Of a stretch of 64,000 nucleotides of DNA, positions 30,414 to 42,005 are shown piece by piece (within the stretch, counting starts at the first letter, position 1; each line of letters starts with the position of its first letter). The notes under the pieces were generated by a model that was not told where the DNA came from, did no database searches, and worked only from the letters and a program-made list of their open reading frames with translations. Location of the stretch: the NCBI GenBank assembly GCA_031216915.1, contig CM062296.1, positions 65,316,148-65,380,147 of the forward strand, written 5' to 3'. The DNA is from Pictodentalium vernedei (lineage: Eukaryota > Mollusca > Scaphopoda > Dentaliida > Dentaliidae). A program made the position numbers and the translations under genes.

Positions 30414-32024
30414 TTAGATATCTTCAAAAAGGGTTTGAATCGCATATTCGGCGATGTGCTTTCTCATTATTTTTCCATTAATATTAACGGGAAAGGAATC
30501 CATGAAAACAACATACTTTGGTTGGTAGGCCGCCCCTTCAATCATGCCAGCAAATAACTGTAAAAGATCATTTTGTGACACAGTTTGTCCACGTTTTAGG
30601 ATAACACATGCACAGATTTCTTCATGGTGTATTTCATCAGGTACCGGAACAATAACAACATCTTTAATCTGTGGTACATTAAGCTCCATGATAACGTTTT
30701 CTATTTCGGTCACGCTGATTGTTGATGTGTCGCGAGTCACGCACTCTCCGTTCCTACCCATTACAAATAATTTATTGCTTTCGGAAATATAACCTACATC
30801 TCCCGTATCATACCACTTAGAAGGAGATAATAATTTTTTTGTCATTTCTACATCACTATAATATCCCTCAAATTGCTTACCACTACGAACAAAGATCCTG
30901 CCTTTTGTACCCCTGCTCACTACATTATTCGAGTCGTCTGTAATTTTAATTTCAACGCCAGGGACGACATAGCCACCAATGTTATCTTCTAAATCCATCC
31001 CCTTTACGATATGAATCATACTCACACATCCGATTTCCAGAGCTGCATATGCACAAAGTAGACAATTAACAAATTCCAGAAAAACTTGAAATTGTTTCTT
31101 GATTGGTGTACCGGCTAGGACTACTACGTCAACACATGGCGGAAAACGAAAATTGTCTTTCAGAATACAGTTCAATACGTTGGTGGTAAGAGTGATCTTC
31201 GAACACGATTCGCTTTCAATGACGTGTAAGTGTCTTTCGGTGGTTACTATTGATTGTTCTCCAGAAACGGTGACTCTTGGTGCACCATGGAAAATCTGTG
31301 CAATCGGCGAGCCTCCGAGCCACGAAAACTCAGCATTACAATACAGTTTACCGGAATTCTCTGGCAAATGACCATAAATCTTTTGTAAGTTCAAATGAGA
31401 ATGGGGAATTAACTTGGGGCGCCCAGTTGTTCCGGATGACCGCATCATCAGAGCAATGTCATCAGGATCGATAGCGGCGTTACATACCGAATTCTTACCT
31501 GCGGACACATTTACCATCTTTCTGTAACTTAACAGGACTCCATCGTCATTATCTATATCTGTAGAAACAGCATACTTGAACTTGGAAGAATTTTGTTCCA
31601 CAAGCTGTTTCACGGTATCACGAAAATCTGGGCTTCCGCCTGAGAAAAACATCGCGACAGCATGTGTTTTCTCAACAACGTAATTTACGTCTGCCAAATC
31701 TTCTCGTATATTGTAACTACTTACGGGAATTGCACCAATAGTCATCAGTCCAAATACTATTATCAACCACTCCATAGAATTATATAAACGTATGATGACT
31801 TTATCACCCTTTTGTATACCAAGTGACGTCAAAACTCGTGAAAATTCCACACTTTTCCTGTACAACTCAGAAAATGTAATACTTTCCCTTTCTCCATTCA
31901 GTGAGTAAAATATGAATATTTCTTTGTTTAGATGTAATCCCGCTTGCTCTTTCAGTTTATCTGGTATTGTTAAATATTGAACAGGAACATTCCCAGGAGA
32001 GTTCACATAGCTGAGTTGATTCAT
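30414..32024 (-). CDS. AMP-binding enzyme, acyl-CoA synthetase/4-coumarate-CoA ligase-like
   Basis: An intact 536-codon frame. It should activate a carboxylic acid with ATP to an acyl-adenylate and probably transfer it to CoA; the substrate is unknown. The P-loop is SSGTTGRPKLIPHSH (196-210). AYAALEIGCVS (325-335) stands at the usual YG-TE motif, PGVEIKI (355-361) follows, and the adenylate-binding YDTGD is at 405-409. The hinge region is MGRNGE (422-427), and the C-terminal lysine is in NINGKIMRK (514-522). The length is normal for the luciferase/4CL/ACSF2 group. There is no signal peptide or membrane segment, and the C-terminus (FEDI) is not a peroxisomal SKL-type signal. The coding part is a single exon. 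A good splice acceptor (pyrimidine-rich ...TTTTTCAG, at 32042) lies 18 bp before the ATG, so a 5' untranslated exon probably exists upstream. No clear polyadenylation signal was found. The surrounding 30 kb is transposon debris. Confidence 0.9.
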   Translation of the reverse strand: MNQLSYVNSPGNVPVQYLTIPDKLKEQAGLHLNKEIFIFYSLNGERESITFSELYRKSVEFSRVLTSLGIQKGDKVIIRLYNSMEWLIIVFGLMTIGAIPVSSYNIREDLADVNYVVEKTHAVAMFFSGGSPDFRDTVKQLVEQNSSKFKYAVSTDIDNDDGVLLSYRKMVNVSAGKNSVCNAAIDPDDIALMMRSSGTTGRPKLIPHSHLNLQKIYGHLPENSGKLYCNAEFSWLGGSPIAQIFHGAPRVTVSGEQSIVTTERHLHVIESESCSKITLTTNVLNCILKDNFRFPPCVDVVVLAGTPIKKQFQVFLEFVNCLLCAYAALEIGCVSMIHIVKGMDLEDNIGGYVVPGVEIKITDDSNNVVSRGTKGRIFVRSGKQFEGYYSDVEMTKKLLSPSKWYDTGDVGYISESNKLFVMGRNGECVTRDTSTISVTEIENVIMELNVPQIKDVVIVPVPDEIHHEEICACVILKRGQTVSQNDLLQLFAGMIEGAAYQPKYVVFMDSFPVNINGKIMRKHIAEYAIQTLFEDI

Positions 32025-32041
32025 CCTTTGTCAACCTAAAG

Positions 32042-32065
32042 CTGAAAAATATATTGAGAAAAAAC
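32042..32065 (-). promoter_or_regulatory. Probable 3' splice site in the 5' leader of the ligase gene
   Basis: On the minus strand TTTTTTCTCAATATATTTTTCAG stands directly before CTTTAGGTTGACAAAGG and the ATG. The pyrimidine tract and CAG fit an intron acceptor that joins a non-coding first exon, making the gene multi-exon in its leader although its coding part is uninterrupted. Inference only; the donor is not located. Confidence 0.5.
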
Positions 32066-32122
32066 TTCCATTTTAAGTAATTTACAACAGAAATATCTCC
32101 AGAGGTTCTGTGATGATCAGGA

Positions 32123-32350
32123 GCCAATGCTATGAAACTTATACAATTATATTTTCTTGAATTGTATTTTCAACCTATTAATATAACTGACTAAATTTAA
32201 TCATTAGCATTTTAAAAGATAGGACAAATTTGCCAACTGTGAAATTGCCAGGTCGTTAAACATGCTAATCATTCATTTTAACCCATTTAAAGTCGCACCT
32301 TGAAAATACAATTATAGAAAATCTAATTGTAAAAGATTTATAGTATTGGC
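32123..32350. mobile_element. GGCCAATAC-type MITE (family E), copy 3
   Basis: Its ends are GCCAATGCTATGAAACTTAT and TTTATAGTATTGGC, with inner AATTGTATTTTC and GAAAATACAATT arms. The interior has CCAACTGTGAAATTGCC. Flanking TCAGGA and CTCAGGGA may be the target duplication. It lies just upstream of the ligase gene (100 bp from its ATG) and so might overlap its leader intron. Confidence 0.8.
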
Positions 32351-33050
32351 CTCAGGGAATCAGCTCGTACGGATGTCAGGAAATATCCCTTTGCCGAACG
32401 GATACAGTTTTGAATGGCAAGTGTTGTAATTTGTCATTTTCTAGTTTTTTTTTAATCTTTATCAATTACCCGATAGAATAAAGACATTGAGAAATATGCT
32501 TGGCACCTCAGGTATGGATTCCGGCCTGCGTATAAGACCGTCGTGTAAGAACGCATCTGATAGGTCGATATGCATCTCAGTGAATTCATGGCGTGAATAA
32601 AATACCTAGAAACAGAACGGTCTCGAGCAAAAATGTGTACAAATTAGCGAATGTGATATTTGTTTAGAAAATGTTAGCTTCATTACAATTCAAATTTAAT
32701 CGTCGTATAACTGCATAATGCAACTTGGACAGATTGCGCTGGAAGGAAACAACAATGTGCGATCGCAAAGTCAATGCACAGATATTATTCAGCGAAGTAG
32801 GACCTTCGTCGATTCTCCAACTCCAAGGTAAATTTGTCTGGGTCTCATGGACGTTAGCGTTACTTAATTCCAGCGTTATGCAGTAAAGACTAAATCGGAA
32901 GTTTTCAGAAACTCACTCACTTTGAATATATTATGTCAGTGTGGTTAAGAATATTACGTTGAATAGTTTCAAGTATTTCTTACGTATGGAGAATATAACA
33001 GCATTATCTCTGGTAGAATCATTTTAAATCAGTGCAGACGAAACCACGAC
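32351..33050. other. No gene recognised
   Basis: AT-rich, no motif. It could contain the promoter or first exon of the minus-strand ligase gene, but I cannot place it. Confidence 0.45.
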
Positions 33051-34124
33051 ATTGTTTTACTTCAATTATAGATGCGTTCATTTGTCAGTAGATAAAATTA
33101 GCTGTTTTCAGGCACCCACAACATCCAACCGGAACACGAGAGATAAACATAACTTCCTTTGTTGGAAGTAGAACGAGATTCATTTTTGTAGGTAATAACG
33201 GTATTAAAAACCTAAGGGCTAACCCATTTTGGACAGGCTAAAGACAAATACACCGTAAACGCTCAAGCATATTGTTTTCTGTGGATTTCTCCAAACACAT
33301 TGCAGATTTTCAATAAAAAATGGCCATGCGCAGGTCTTGGTGTGGCATTACGCGGCGCATGGACAACACATACAGGTAAGCGTTTGTTAACTCTCTACGG
33401 GCTGCTAAATGTCAGAAGTTTGAAAAATGGGCTGTTTTCGAGCACCAAATGGTTATATCACAAATAAACATAATGTCTTTTATTGGGCCCGTGATTTATG
33501 GGGGAAAATTGTTGTAAGTAGTAAGGGGATTAAAAAACAAGCCTTTACCCTGTTTTGAGAGACTAAAGGAGACAACCTTAAGAACTTAAAACAATTCACA
33601 CTTCCGTGGATTTCTTCAAGAAGTTCTTACAGATTTTCAAGAAAAAATAGACTCTTGTGAATAATTATCCTGGCAAGGGTTCATTAACTCTCAACGAACT
33701 ACCTAACATCAAAATTTTAGATAAATTTGAGATATAATGGGTTGTTTTCAAATAGCCTCAGCACTCAACTCAATTCGTATGTGGCAAACAAACATAACTT
33801 TTTTTTTATTTGACGTAGACGTCTCGGGAGCTGATATTGATTTTACCCCTCTCCGCCAATAACGATGATTTTAACCTAAACATTCTTTTGTCGAACTGAA
33901 TATTTTGAGACTACTATAGCCACCTTTCTGAGGACATCAATAGAGGTACTTTAGTGATACAGTTAAACACAATTCTTCAAGACATTCTGGGGGCATGAAA
34001 CATCATGAAATCTCGTCTAGAAAAGCCTATGAGTCTGCAGAATCATTAAGTCAAGTTTGTTTTTTCCTTAGAGCAAAAGACATGTGTTATTGTATGGGGA
34101 AAAAGTATTATTTTTTCTCCTTTT

Positions 34125-34180
<56 letters not shown>

Positions 34181-34330
34181 ATTTCTTTCTTTCTTTCTTT
34201 CTTCACTTTACAAGAGCGGAATTCGTGGGAATGCTCTTACAAATTTCGTTAAAACTTCGTAAGAACATACACGGCTATACGTTGACTTGACAATAAGCTT
34301 TTCACTTTGGGCGTTATTTTCATTGTCAGT
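33051..34330. repeat. H repeat, upstream part, copy 1
   Basis: Phrases such as GATAAACATAACTTC, TTGGAAGTAGAACGAG, CATTTTTGTAGGTAATAA, GAAAAGCC/GGAAAAGACATTTGTT and AACACTTTACAAGAG(C/T)GGA recur in order at 35640-36600, and the last part again at 39960-40230. The repeat is non-coding and several kb long in total. A (CTTT)n microsatellite (about 34121-34205) has expanded inside this copy and generates spurious FFLSFFLS ORFs. Confidence 0.65.
34121..34205. repeat. (CTTT)n microsatellite
   Basis: About 20 CTTT units with one CTTATTT interruption. It lies within the H repeat at the place where other copies have a shorter pyrimidine-rich stretch after GGGGAAAAA. Confidence 0.95.
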
Positions 34331-35230
34331 ACTCGCCCCAAAACGCCCAATTTGTCATGGGCGAATGTCACCTGGTCCAAATGGACGGGTGATCTATAAT
34401 TTTCACAGATTTTCAAAATACACTCTTCCATGACAACTAGAAGCCAATGTTTACCAAAATTATTTTTTCTGCCACAATATGAAAGATGGACCTGAAAAGC
34501 GAACATTTTGGCCTACATTATCGTCGCTGCGAATCAGCAGATCCCCAATAATTGACTGAATAGTAAGAATGTAATGTATCATTATCATAAATGTAAAATA
34601 AATTTTGATTTGATCCTAATGTGTCCAAAATGGCCGCCAAAGAGGAAAAAAATCATTGACCAATATCTTCTGGTTCGAGTGGGGTAAAGGCCTGGAATTT
34701 TCACAGGTTTGTCATGAATATACTTTTCCATAACCAACTAGTAACAAAACGCTTTTTTTCTGCCAAAAGTTTTCAAAACATCAAAGATGGGCCTGAAAAT
34801 CATACATTTTTGCCTTCAATCTCTGCACTGTGAAGTAGTAGAACACCACTAATGCTCTGAATAATAAGAATACCTAACATGAAAAGCAGACGACACTTGC
34901 AAAAAAAATTCTTGAATAACTATTTTTTTTCATTTTTTGTCTCAAAAACCTAGGTTATGACCCCTCGTTGGAACGAGCTCGACGAGCTCGTTCCAACGAG
35001 GGGTCATAACCTATGTTTTTGAGACAAAAAATGAAAATATTTTGAAAATTAATTGGCGGATTTTGAGAATAGCGCTGGCCGGTTTTGGCCGTTACGTTGG
35101 GTAAAGGGTTAAATACAAAATAAAGTTTAATTTTAACCACAATATGCCCAACATTGCCATTAAACGTGGTCATTTTTTAAATTTTAGATCTCATAACTGA
35201 CAAATGATGGGTTAACATATGTTACATCAC
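34331..35230. repeat. H repeat core, two tandem units (second cut by a MITE)
   Basis: Each unit of about 310-380 bp runs from TTGACCAATATCT(T/C)CTGGT(C/T)C through CTGCCAAAA, GGCCTGAAAAT and GAATAGTAAGAATGTAATG to CCACAATG(T/A)GTCCAAAATGG. Unit 1 is 34331-34640. Unit 2 starts at 34641, is broken at 34871, and resumes at 35112 with AATACAAAATAAAGTTTAAT. It then continues into ATCTCATAACTGACAAATGA, text also found at 45985. Other units are at 36600, 40230, 41104, 41441 and 45590. Confidence 0.75.
34872..35108. mobile_element. TTAA-type foldback MITE (family A, subtype 1) in H repeat
   Basis: The right end TTGGGTAAAGGG with TTAA (35109-35112) is intact. The left terminal CCCTTT is lost and the copy begins ACCTAACATGAAAAGCAG. 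The central GTTGGAACGAGCTCGACGAG palindrome is perfect. It interrupts the second H unit. Confidence 0.85.
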
Positions 35231-36599
35231 TTTACTCTGTGATCATAGTGGAATGACATATATCCAAAGATGCTGGGATATCTACTTCAGAAGCAAGTGA
35301 TTTTATGCAAGGTTTCGATGGATTTTCCATTTAACGTTGTGTTAACCCTTCAACCAGGACAATATCGGTATGCACCTGCATGTTCAGAGATATGGGGCTG
35401 AAAGTTTGTACAATTCATTCAAAGGGCTTAATGTTTTTGTTCGCCAGGAAAAGCCTTTTTTAGTTTTTTTTCCACTTTTCCACACATTTTGCCCTTACAA
35501 TTCTGAAGCCATTTTCGAACCGATTATCACAGAATTTCGAACACGCTCAGACCGGTACACAATCTAAATATATACGCAAGCGGAATTTTCTATTGCACTC
35601 TTCTTTTGCCAGAATTGGCAAAAAACTGTCAACATTAGTGTTTATTCTCACTTTCTCAATACGTGTCTTGTAGATTTTTTTAAAACATCCCCCACTGAAA
35701 TGTCTCCGACACTGCAACTGACATACAAGAGATATTGGTCTGGCTCAGCGTTTGAAAATCCTCCGCAGGCTGCCAAAGATCGAAATTTTGATAAAATGAG
35801 CTGTTTTGGGATACTCACCTAACCCAAATGGTACATGAAAGATAAACATAACTTCTTGTCTTGGAAGTGGAGCTCACCGAGGATCATTTTTGTAAGCAAT
35901 AAGGGTATTCGAGAAACAAGGCATTAACTCCTGTTGAGCTAGTTGAGTAGCGATACCCATCAGAGACTTAAAAATTCTACTTGTCCATTGATTTCTCTAA
36001 ATGAGTCTTGTAGGTTTTCACAGGCCTCGTGGTGACAGTGCAAGCTGCCTAGATAAATATTCTGGTGAGCGTCTGTTAACCTTTTACGGGCTGCTAAACG
36101 TCAGAATTTTGATAAAATGGGTTGTTTTCGTGAACCAACAGCACTCAAGTGCTATCTCATACCAAAACATCGCCTCTTTCATCGCAACAGGAATTAATGA
36201 GGGATAATGTTTGCAAGTGGTAAAGGTTTTCAAAAAAAACAATCCTTAACTCTGTTTTGAGAAATTGAAAGAAGCATCCTCTATAAACATAGAATTCACA
36301 TTTTTTATGAATTTATTTGTTTTCCAAAAAGGAAAAGACATTTGTTGTTGCGTGGCCACAACAAATATTATTTTTTCTCTCTTTTTGGGGGGCTTTTCCT
36401 GAAAGGAAAAGACATTTCTTACTCTTCTGGAAAAATTTTTTTTTTTTTTTCTTTTGTCTTTTTTTTATTCCAACACTTTGGAGGAGACGATTCTTTGAAG
36501 GCTCTCTTAAACATTTTTCTGAAAGTTTGCTGAGTCATAGACGAATGAAAGCTGTAGTTCTGATTAGCTTTTCCCTTTCGACTAAACACTCGCAACGCC
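35231..36599. repeat. H repeat, upstream part, copy 2
   Basis: From about 35640 this parallels 33051-34330 (GATAAACATAACTTCTTGTC at 35841, TTTGTAAGCAATAAGGGTAT, CGTCTGTTAACC, GGAAAAGACATTTGTTGTTG at 36330). The first 400 bp shows no recognised feature. Stretches of T (36436-36450) give spurious ORFs. Confidence 0.55.
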
Positions 36600-36961
36600 C
36601 CAGAACGCTCAAAAACGTCCAAATGTTCATTGACCAATATCTCCTGGTCCGAATGGGCTAACGACCTTAATTTTTCATATATTTGCCACAAATGTACATT
36701 TCCATAACAAACTGGTAACAAAAGTTTACTAAAATTATTTCTTCTGCCAAAAGTTTCCAAAACGTCAAAAATAGTTCTGAAAAGATCATTTGGCCTACAT
36801 TCTCGGCACGTGAATTGGCAGAACACAAGTAACGGACTGAATAGTAAGACAGTAATGTATGATTATCATACATAAATTTACATTTTATCCACAATTTGTC
36901 CAAAATGGCCAGCGAACGTGGAAAACAAAAGGGCCCATATTTTCACTGACCAATATCTCAT
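36600..36961. repeat. H repeat core unit, cut by a long-TIR element
   Basis: Contains TGACCAATATCTCCTGGTCC, TTCTGCCAAAAGTTTCC, GAATAGTAAGACAGTAATG and CACAATTTGTCCAAAATGG. The next unit begins TCACTGACCAATATCTCA and is interrupted at 36961 by the element that follows. Confidence 0.7.
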
Positions 36962-37790
36962 AAGTAGTAGGAGATGTGGTTTTCAGGACCTATCTGGTGG
37001 ACCTGGGCTGGTGGACCTAGGAAGTGACGTCATACCGCAATGTATTGTGGGTATCACGTAGTTGTCATGGTAGCCCAGGTAGCGGACAGGTTGTGACATC
37101 ATTGTCATGATTATAGGTGATGTGAGTGCGCTTGCGCAGCTCGTGTTGTTAGGGTGATACGTGTTTCCGTCGTCCATTTTGTATGCAGGATGTCGCCACC
37201 TTTGTTTCTATGGTGGCACGTGGTTGCTATGAGCTTGAAATGTCTACAACAGGGCCAAGAGGCCTCTAACAGGTATGTTTTATTGTACAAGAGTAGTTTC
37301 CGGATTTGTAGAATTACCCAAATGAACATAAGAATGCCCGTAAATCACCGGAAAGTAAGTTTTTAACCGAAACGGACCTGTTTAGAGTAGTACTTAGTGC
37401 TATAGACCCTCAAAAGGTCGTGTTAGATTGAAGCGGTGTATTCTTTTTGGAACGACTTTCCTAAACAATTACCCAAATAAACCCGACTCTCCTTCCAAAT
37501 CACCAAAATCCACCCCAAACTGCCGAAACGGACTTTTTCCCCAATAACAGGGAGGTTTTATGAAGGCTCGAATTTTGATATTCCGGGTAAAATCCTGGAG
37601 AGACGAGGATTTTACCCGGAATATCAAAGACCTCGCCCCGCTTACTATTCCGTTCTACTGGAGTATCAGAAATACAGAAAAATAGGAAAGACATTCTCGT
37701 GTTGGGGAAAAGTATCCAGGTGGCGGTATCCCACCTGAGGATGGGTGTTAACTTATGGTATGGCTCCTCCAAGACCCTTTTGGCTACGCC
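36962..37790. mobile_element. Long-TIR element (family C), copy 2
   Basis: It starts with AGTAGTAGGAGATGTGG, as in copy 1, and contains GTGACGTCATAC, CATGGTAGCC, GCGCTTGCGCAG and GTTTCCGTCGTCCATTTTGT. TCGCCACCTTTGTTTCTATG and GGTGGCACGTGG follow, then CAAATAAACCCGAC...CCAAATCACC as in the other copies. It carries an extra foldback, TTTTGATATTCCGGGTAAAA/TTTTACCCGGAATATCAAA (37573-37629). The right edge is approximate. Confidence 0.65.
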
Positions 37791-39880
37791 ACTGATTACC
37801 TCCAGTTTCTTAATAAACGAAATGCAGCTTCGCGTTGATTAGTTTTCAGGCTATATATTTTAACAACGAAGTAAAAATCAACCCAAAGCATATCGCACTC
37901 TTCCAAATGTTGACTTTAATACTAAACTGTTTAACCTGGGAATTTCAAGTACATTTTCTGTTTATAGATCACCGCGTTAGTCCATGCAGTGAAATATCAA
38001 GAGAACAAATCTTTAAATGCTCACATGATAGTTTAACAATTAACTTTTTTCAATTTGTGCAAACCTGTAGCATCAATGTGCTTTCACACTACATGCGACA
38101 CGAGCGTTGCGATCGGTGGAATAATTGGTAAATCATCGCTTTCTGGTCTTTTATGGTTTTTGAAACGTTTGGCGTCTGTAACTGTGTACAGTAGTCGGAA
38201 TGCAAATACTAAGCAGATCGAGATGAGACCAAAGTACAAGCTGAAATATATAATCACTAATTATAATTTTGACGCCACAAATCGTTGCATCAAACTTATA
38301 ATAAATGATTTTGTAGTTAAGCTGGCACTTTGGGCTCAGTAAAGTTGCTGGTTGTTTTTATTGTTTAGTGTCCTAGAGCTAAAGACACCTTATTAGTGCA
38401 AAAACCTGAAACGGAACAGCAATATTGATGATTGACGAATTAATAATTATCGCATAGCTCACAACGCTTGTGTCGCACATGGTATGAAACTACCCTTACA
38501 ATGAATCCGGCCGTTGAAGTTTTGAAACAAAATACAGCGACACGTTCGATCCCGAAGAATCTACAGAGGAAAGTCACAAATGAAACTGACAATATTCTCT
38601 GTACCCACAGTCACAGACACGAGTTGCACGTGCATGCATTTGGAATTTGGGTCAATCACCCACTCATATTACAACGTACATGTGTAAGTATACATGGTAA
38701 ACAGTGTCAATTTATTGTTTATATTTCTGAAATAAGAAACTGACAATTCATCAATTAACACACAATAATTATCCCTTATAATATATGTTCCCACAGAACA
38801 ATTCCTAGTTTAGGTTTCTCTGAGATAATAGATTGTACCAGAGGAAGATAAAATGGGAATTGCCACTGCGAGAGCTATTCGCCACAGCAATCAGTATAGA
38901 AAGAGCGATATTTCAGAACGCCAGCACCGCTGCCCAATGGGTTCTTGGATTCTATGAGCAATCAGGTAATTCTCTGCTGCTGTTCGTAAGTTTCTGTTGA
39001 AATTGCGGCGTTTTTACAAAGCAGATACGGTCGCAGAGCAGATTTCTAGCCACCGGAGTAAGATGGAGGAACATGTATCAACCTCTTTGCATTTATCAAG
39101 TAGCAGGTTTATCGGCTGAGGCTCAGTTCATCTGAGGGAAACGTAAGTTATGTTTTATGCCTGGTGGTGGACAGGAATTTTTCTAACAAAACTGTTTTAC
39201 ATATCATCAACAGCCGCATTAGTATGTACAGGACAAAACTACGCTCCCCACCCTAACCAAAATTTGTGACAAGCACACATATTTTTCGACAACTTTTTTA
39301 GGGAGAGGGGCGTTGCCCTCTCACCCTCACCCCTATATCTACGTCAATGGGGAATGGTAAGGGAAGGGGAGGGGGGTCAGCGGAAAAATTGTTTTGAAAA
39401 TAGCTCTTATGATGGCGTCAGGAATGGTCATATTCTGCATGCAAGGAAAGTGAATGGTATAAACTTCCTGTAACAATATAAATAAATGGGATATAAACCG
39501 ACCCCAGAGTGGTCTCCCGTTTTAGAATCCGTTCCATCTAACAATTCCTACGTTTAGGCAGTAATAAAAAAAATGTTCTTGCTCAAAACTGTCTTGGAGA
39601 ACCTGTTCCAACGCCAGTGACAGAAAAAAAAAACTGTAAGAGGAATATGAACAGTGGGATGATCAGAAACTATTGGTTACAACACCAATTTGTTTCATAT
39701 GGGTTAACTTAAAACTTACCTGAAAGATACTGAATTCTTGATCTATTTTTAAAAACTGGTCATCGGCGTGAAGGTGTTGAAGGCGGCAGTGATATAAATT
39801 TCAGAATTGGTGGCTAATTGAAAATGTTGACCTCTTCAGATGATTAGTGTTGGTATTATGGGGCATGGTCACAGGCAAAT
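37791..39880. other. No gene recognised
   Basis: ORFs of 90-98 codons (37835-38131, 38055-38342, 38468-38743) are open but show no family motif and no supporting context. There is a G-rich patch near 39360-39380. I cannot exclude a diverged exon. Confidence 0.45.
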
Positions 39881-39899
39881 GCCCCCCCCCCCCCCCCCC
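39881..39899. repeat. Poly-C run, 19 C
   Basis: Uninterrupted C run after CAGGCAAATG, just before another H repeat copy. Confidence 0.9.
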
Positions 39900-39959
39900 A
39901 GATATTTGACTAAATAAGAAGCTCAGAAAAATAAAATATATCCCATCCCCATATATTAA

Positions 39960-40545
39960 ATATACGCGTATAGGGAATCTTTTGGCTTTTCCTAAAAGGA
40001 AAAGACATTTTTTGTTGTATGGGAAAAAAGATTATTTGGATTTTGCTGAAACGAAAAGACATTTGTTATTGTACGGGGAAAAAAATATATTTTCTTTCTT
40101 TCTCTTTTCCAACACTTTACAGGAGTGGAGTTCTTGAGAACGCTGTTTCAGATTTCCTTAAAACTTCGCATGGTCATAGACGGCTATACTTTGTGTTGAC
40201 AGTAAGTTTTTGATTTGGGCTTTAACTTTTTTCTGCCAAAACCCGGCTAAATTGTCTTTGACCAACATTTCCTTGTCCGAATGGGCTAATACCTGAAATT
40301 TTCACAGATATGTCATAAATGCACTTTTCCATAAAGAAATTGTAACAAAAGTTTAACAAAATTTTATTTCCTGCCAAAATTTTCCAAAATATCAAAAACA
40401 GGCTTGAAAATCGAACCTTTTGGCCTACAACCTTGGAACTGTGAATTAGCAGAATACCAGTAAGGAACTCAATAGTAAGAATGTAGTGCACGATAATTAT
40501 AAATGCAAAAGAAATTTCGATTTTATCCACAATGTGTCCAAAATG
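39960..40545. repeat. H repeat, copy 3
   Basis: CTTTTCCTAAAAGGAAAAG (39988-40006), repeated in diverged form at 40047, is followed by AACACTTTACAGGAGTGGA and the core unit (GACCAACATTTCCTTGTCC to CACAATGTGTCCAAAATG). It is interrupted at 40545 by the hAT-type element and resumes at 41104. Confidence 0.7.
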
Positions 40546-41103
40546 TAGAGCTGTAGGTTAACCGAAACCGAACCGAGGTTTTTAGTTTTTTTTTAAAAAT
40601 CGAAACCGTCGACATCCCGTAATCTAAGGTTTTTCGTTTTTTATTAAATACTCTCTTGCTGCAGAAATTCACAGAATGTAGCCATTCCAGATTAGCGAGA
40701 GTACCCAGATACTGCCAATGGCAGGGTCTGGGTACTCTCACTACTCTGGGAAGGTTACATTCTGTGAATTTCCGACATTTCAGTTTAGTTGTGTTTGCAG
40801 CTTTCCTCAAGTTGAGTGTAGGTGGCAGACCTCGAAAAATTTTCAAGCACAATAAAAGTTCTGTATATTTAGGTAATTATTATATTGGCCTTCCTGTTCG
40901 TGTATTATAGCTTGTTTCGGGCATTCATTGAGTTTCACTCAATTTCACTACCATTCAGTTATGACTCCGGACATAAGAATGAGTTTTATTGAATTTTACT
41001 TGGCCTCATGAACAAATCGAAAACCGATAAACAACCGAAGTTTTACTCCCCCTGAAAAACCAAAACCGAAACCGAACAAGAAATTTAAAAACCAACAGCT
41101 CTA
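40546..41103. mobile_element. hAT-type non-autonomous transposon with 8-bp target duplication
   Basis: CCAAAATG at 40538-40545 and again at 41104-41111 is a perfect 8-bp duplication. The same site reads GTCCAAAATGGCCGCC uninterrupted in other H units. The ends are TAGAGCTGTAGGTT and AACCAACAGCTCTA, with ACCGAAACCGAAC repeated near both. The length is 558 bp. Inside is a 105-bp foldback (40670-40775; AAATTCACAGAATGTA and TACATTCTGTGAATTT arms, TACCCAGA/TCTGGGTA inside). An 8-bp duplication with TAGAG ends is the hAT signature. There is no transposase. Confidence 0.9.
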
Positions 41104-41821
41104 CCAAAATGGTCGCCAAACGTGGTACAAAACGCCAAAATTTTCACTGACCAATAGCTTCTGGTCCAAATAGCCTAATGACCTGAATTTTTTGAGACTC
41201 GTCATAAATACACTTCCCCATAAGTTACTGGTAAAGAAAAGTTTACGAAAATAATTTTTTCTGCCAAAATTTTTAAAAAATATTAAAAATAGGCCTGAAA
41301 ATGAATATTTTGGCCTAAATCTTGACACTGTGAATTAGCAGAACACTAGTAATGGACTGAATAGTAAGAATGTAATGTTTCGTTATCACAAATGCAAAAT
41401 AAATTTCGATTTTATCCACAATGGGTCCATAATGGCTGCCAAACATGGAAAAAATGTCAAAATTTTCATTGACCAACATATTCTGGTGCGAATAGCATAA
41501 TGATCTTAAATTTTCATTGACCAACATCTTCTGGTCCGAATAGCCTAATGATCTTAAATTTTCACACAGGTTCCTCATAAATACACTTTTCCATAAGTAA
41601 CTCGTAACAAACATTTACCAAAATTATTTTCCCGCCAAAATTTGTTTAAACATCAAAAATAGGCATGAAAATCGGATATTTTGCCTACAACCTCGTCACT
41701 GAGAAGAGAATAATAAGAATGTAATGTATCATTTTCAAAAATGCAAAAGAAATTTAAGCTTTATTCACAATGAGTCCAAAATGGCCGCCAAGCGTGATAT
41801 ATCTTTTAATATCCTGAAACT
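41104..41821. repeat. H repeat core, two units in tandem
   Basis: The units at about 41104-41440 and 41441-41800 each end in ACAATG(G/A)GTCC(A/T)(A/T)AATGGC(T/C)GCCAA. In the second, the phrase ATTGACCAACATCTTCTGGT is itself doubled (41468 and 41517). It is followed directly by a SINE remnant. Confidence 0.75.
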
Positions 41822-42005
41822 GTCAGACTCTCCAACGTAGTAACTCCACACAAGCTGGGTTATAATTGGTTGAATACAGGGGCACCATCGATATGCAGTG
41901 TGCTATAATACATAGTGCCACCGTATTCCCACGTTGGCAATCGGGATTAAGTGGCTTGCTCAAGAACACAACGGGTCCCAGCATGTGAAATTCGATTGCC
42001 CCCCC
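41822..42005 (-). mobile_element. Decayed SINE, part of a duplicated block
   Basis: Minus-strand SINE body (GTGTTCTTGAGCAAGCCACT, CACTGCATATCGATGGTGCC). Head and tail are eroded. The same remnant in the same neighbourhood occurs at 46083-46268, so it was duplicated together with its flanks. Confidence 0.7.

Noticed and set aside
33995..34290. Plus-strand ORFs rich in FFLS repeats
   Set aside because: They are produced by the (CTTT)n microsatellite.
36419..36826. 135-codon minus-strand ORF in an H repeat
   Set aside because: Other H copies do not keep the frame, and part of it is a poly-T tract read backwards.
40523..40910. Opposed 84- and 109-codon ORFs
   Set aside because: Mirror readings of the foldback inside the hAT-type element.
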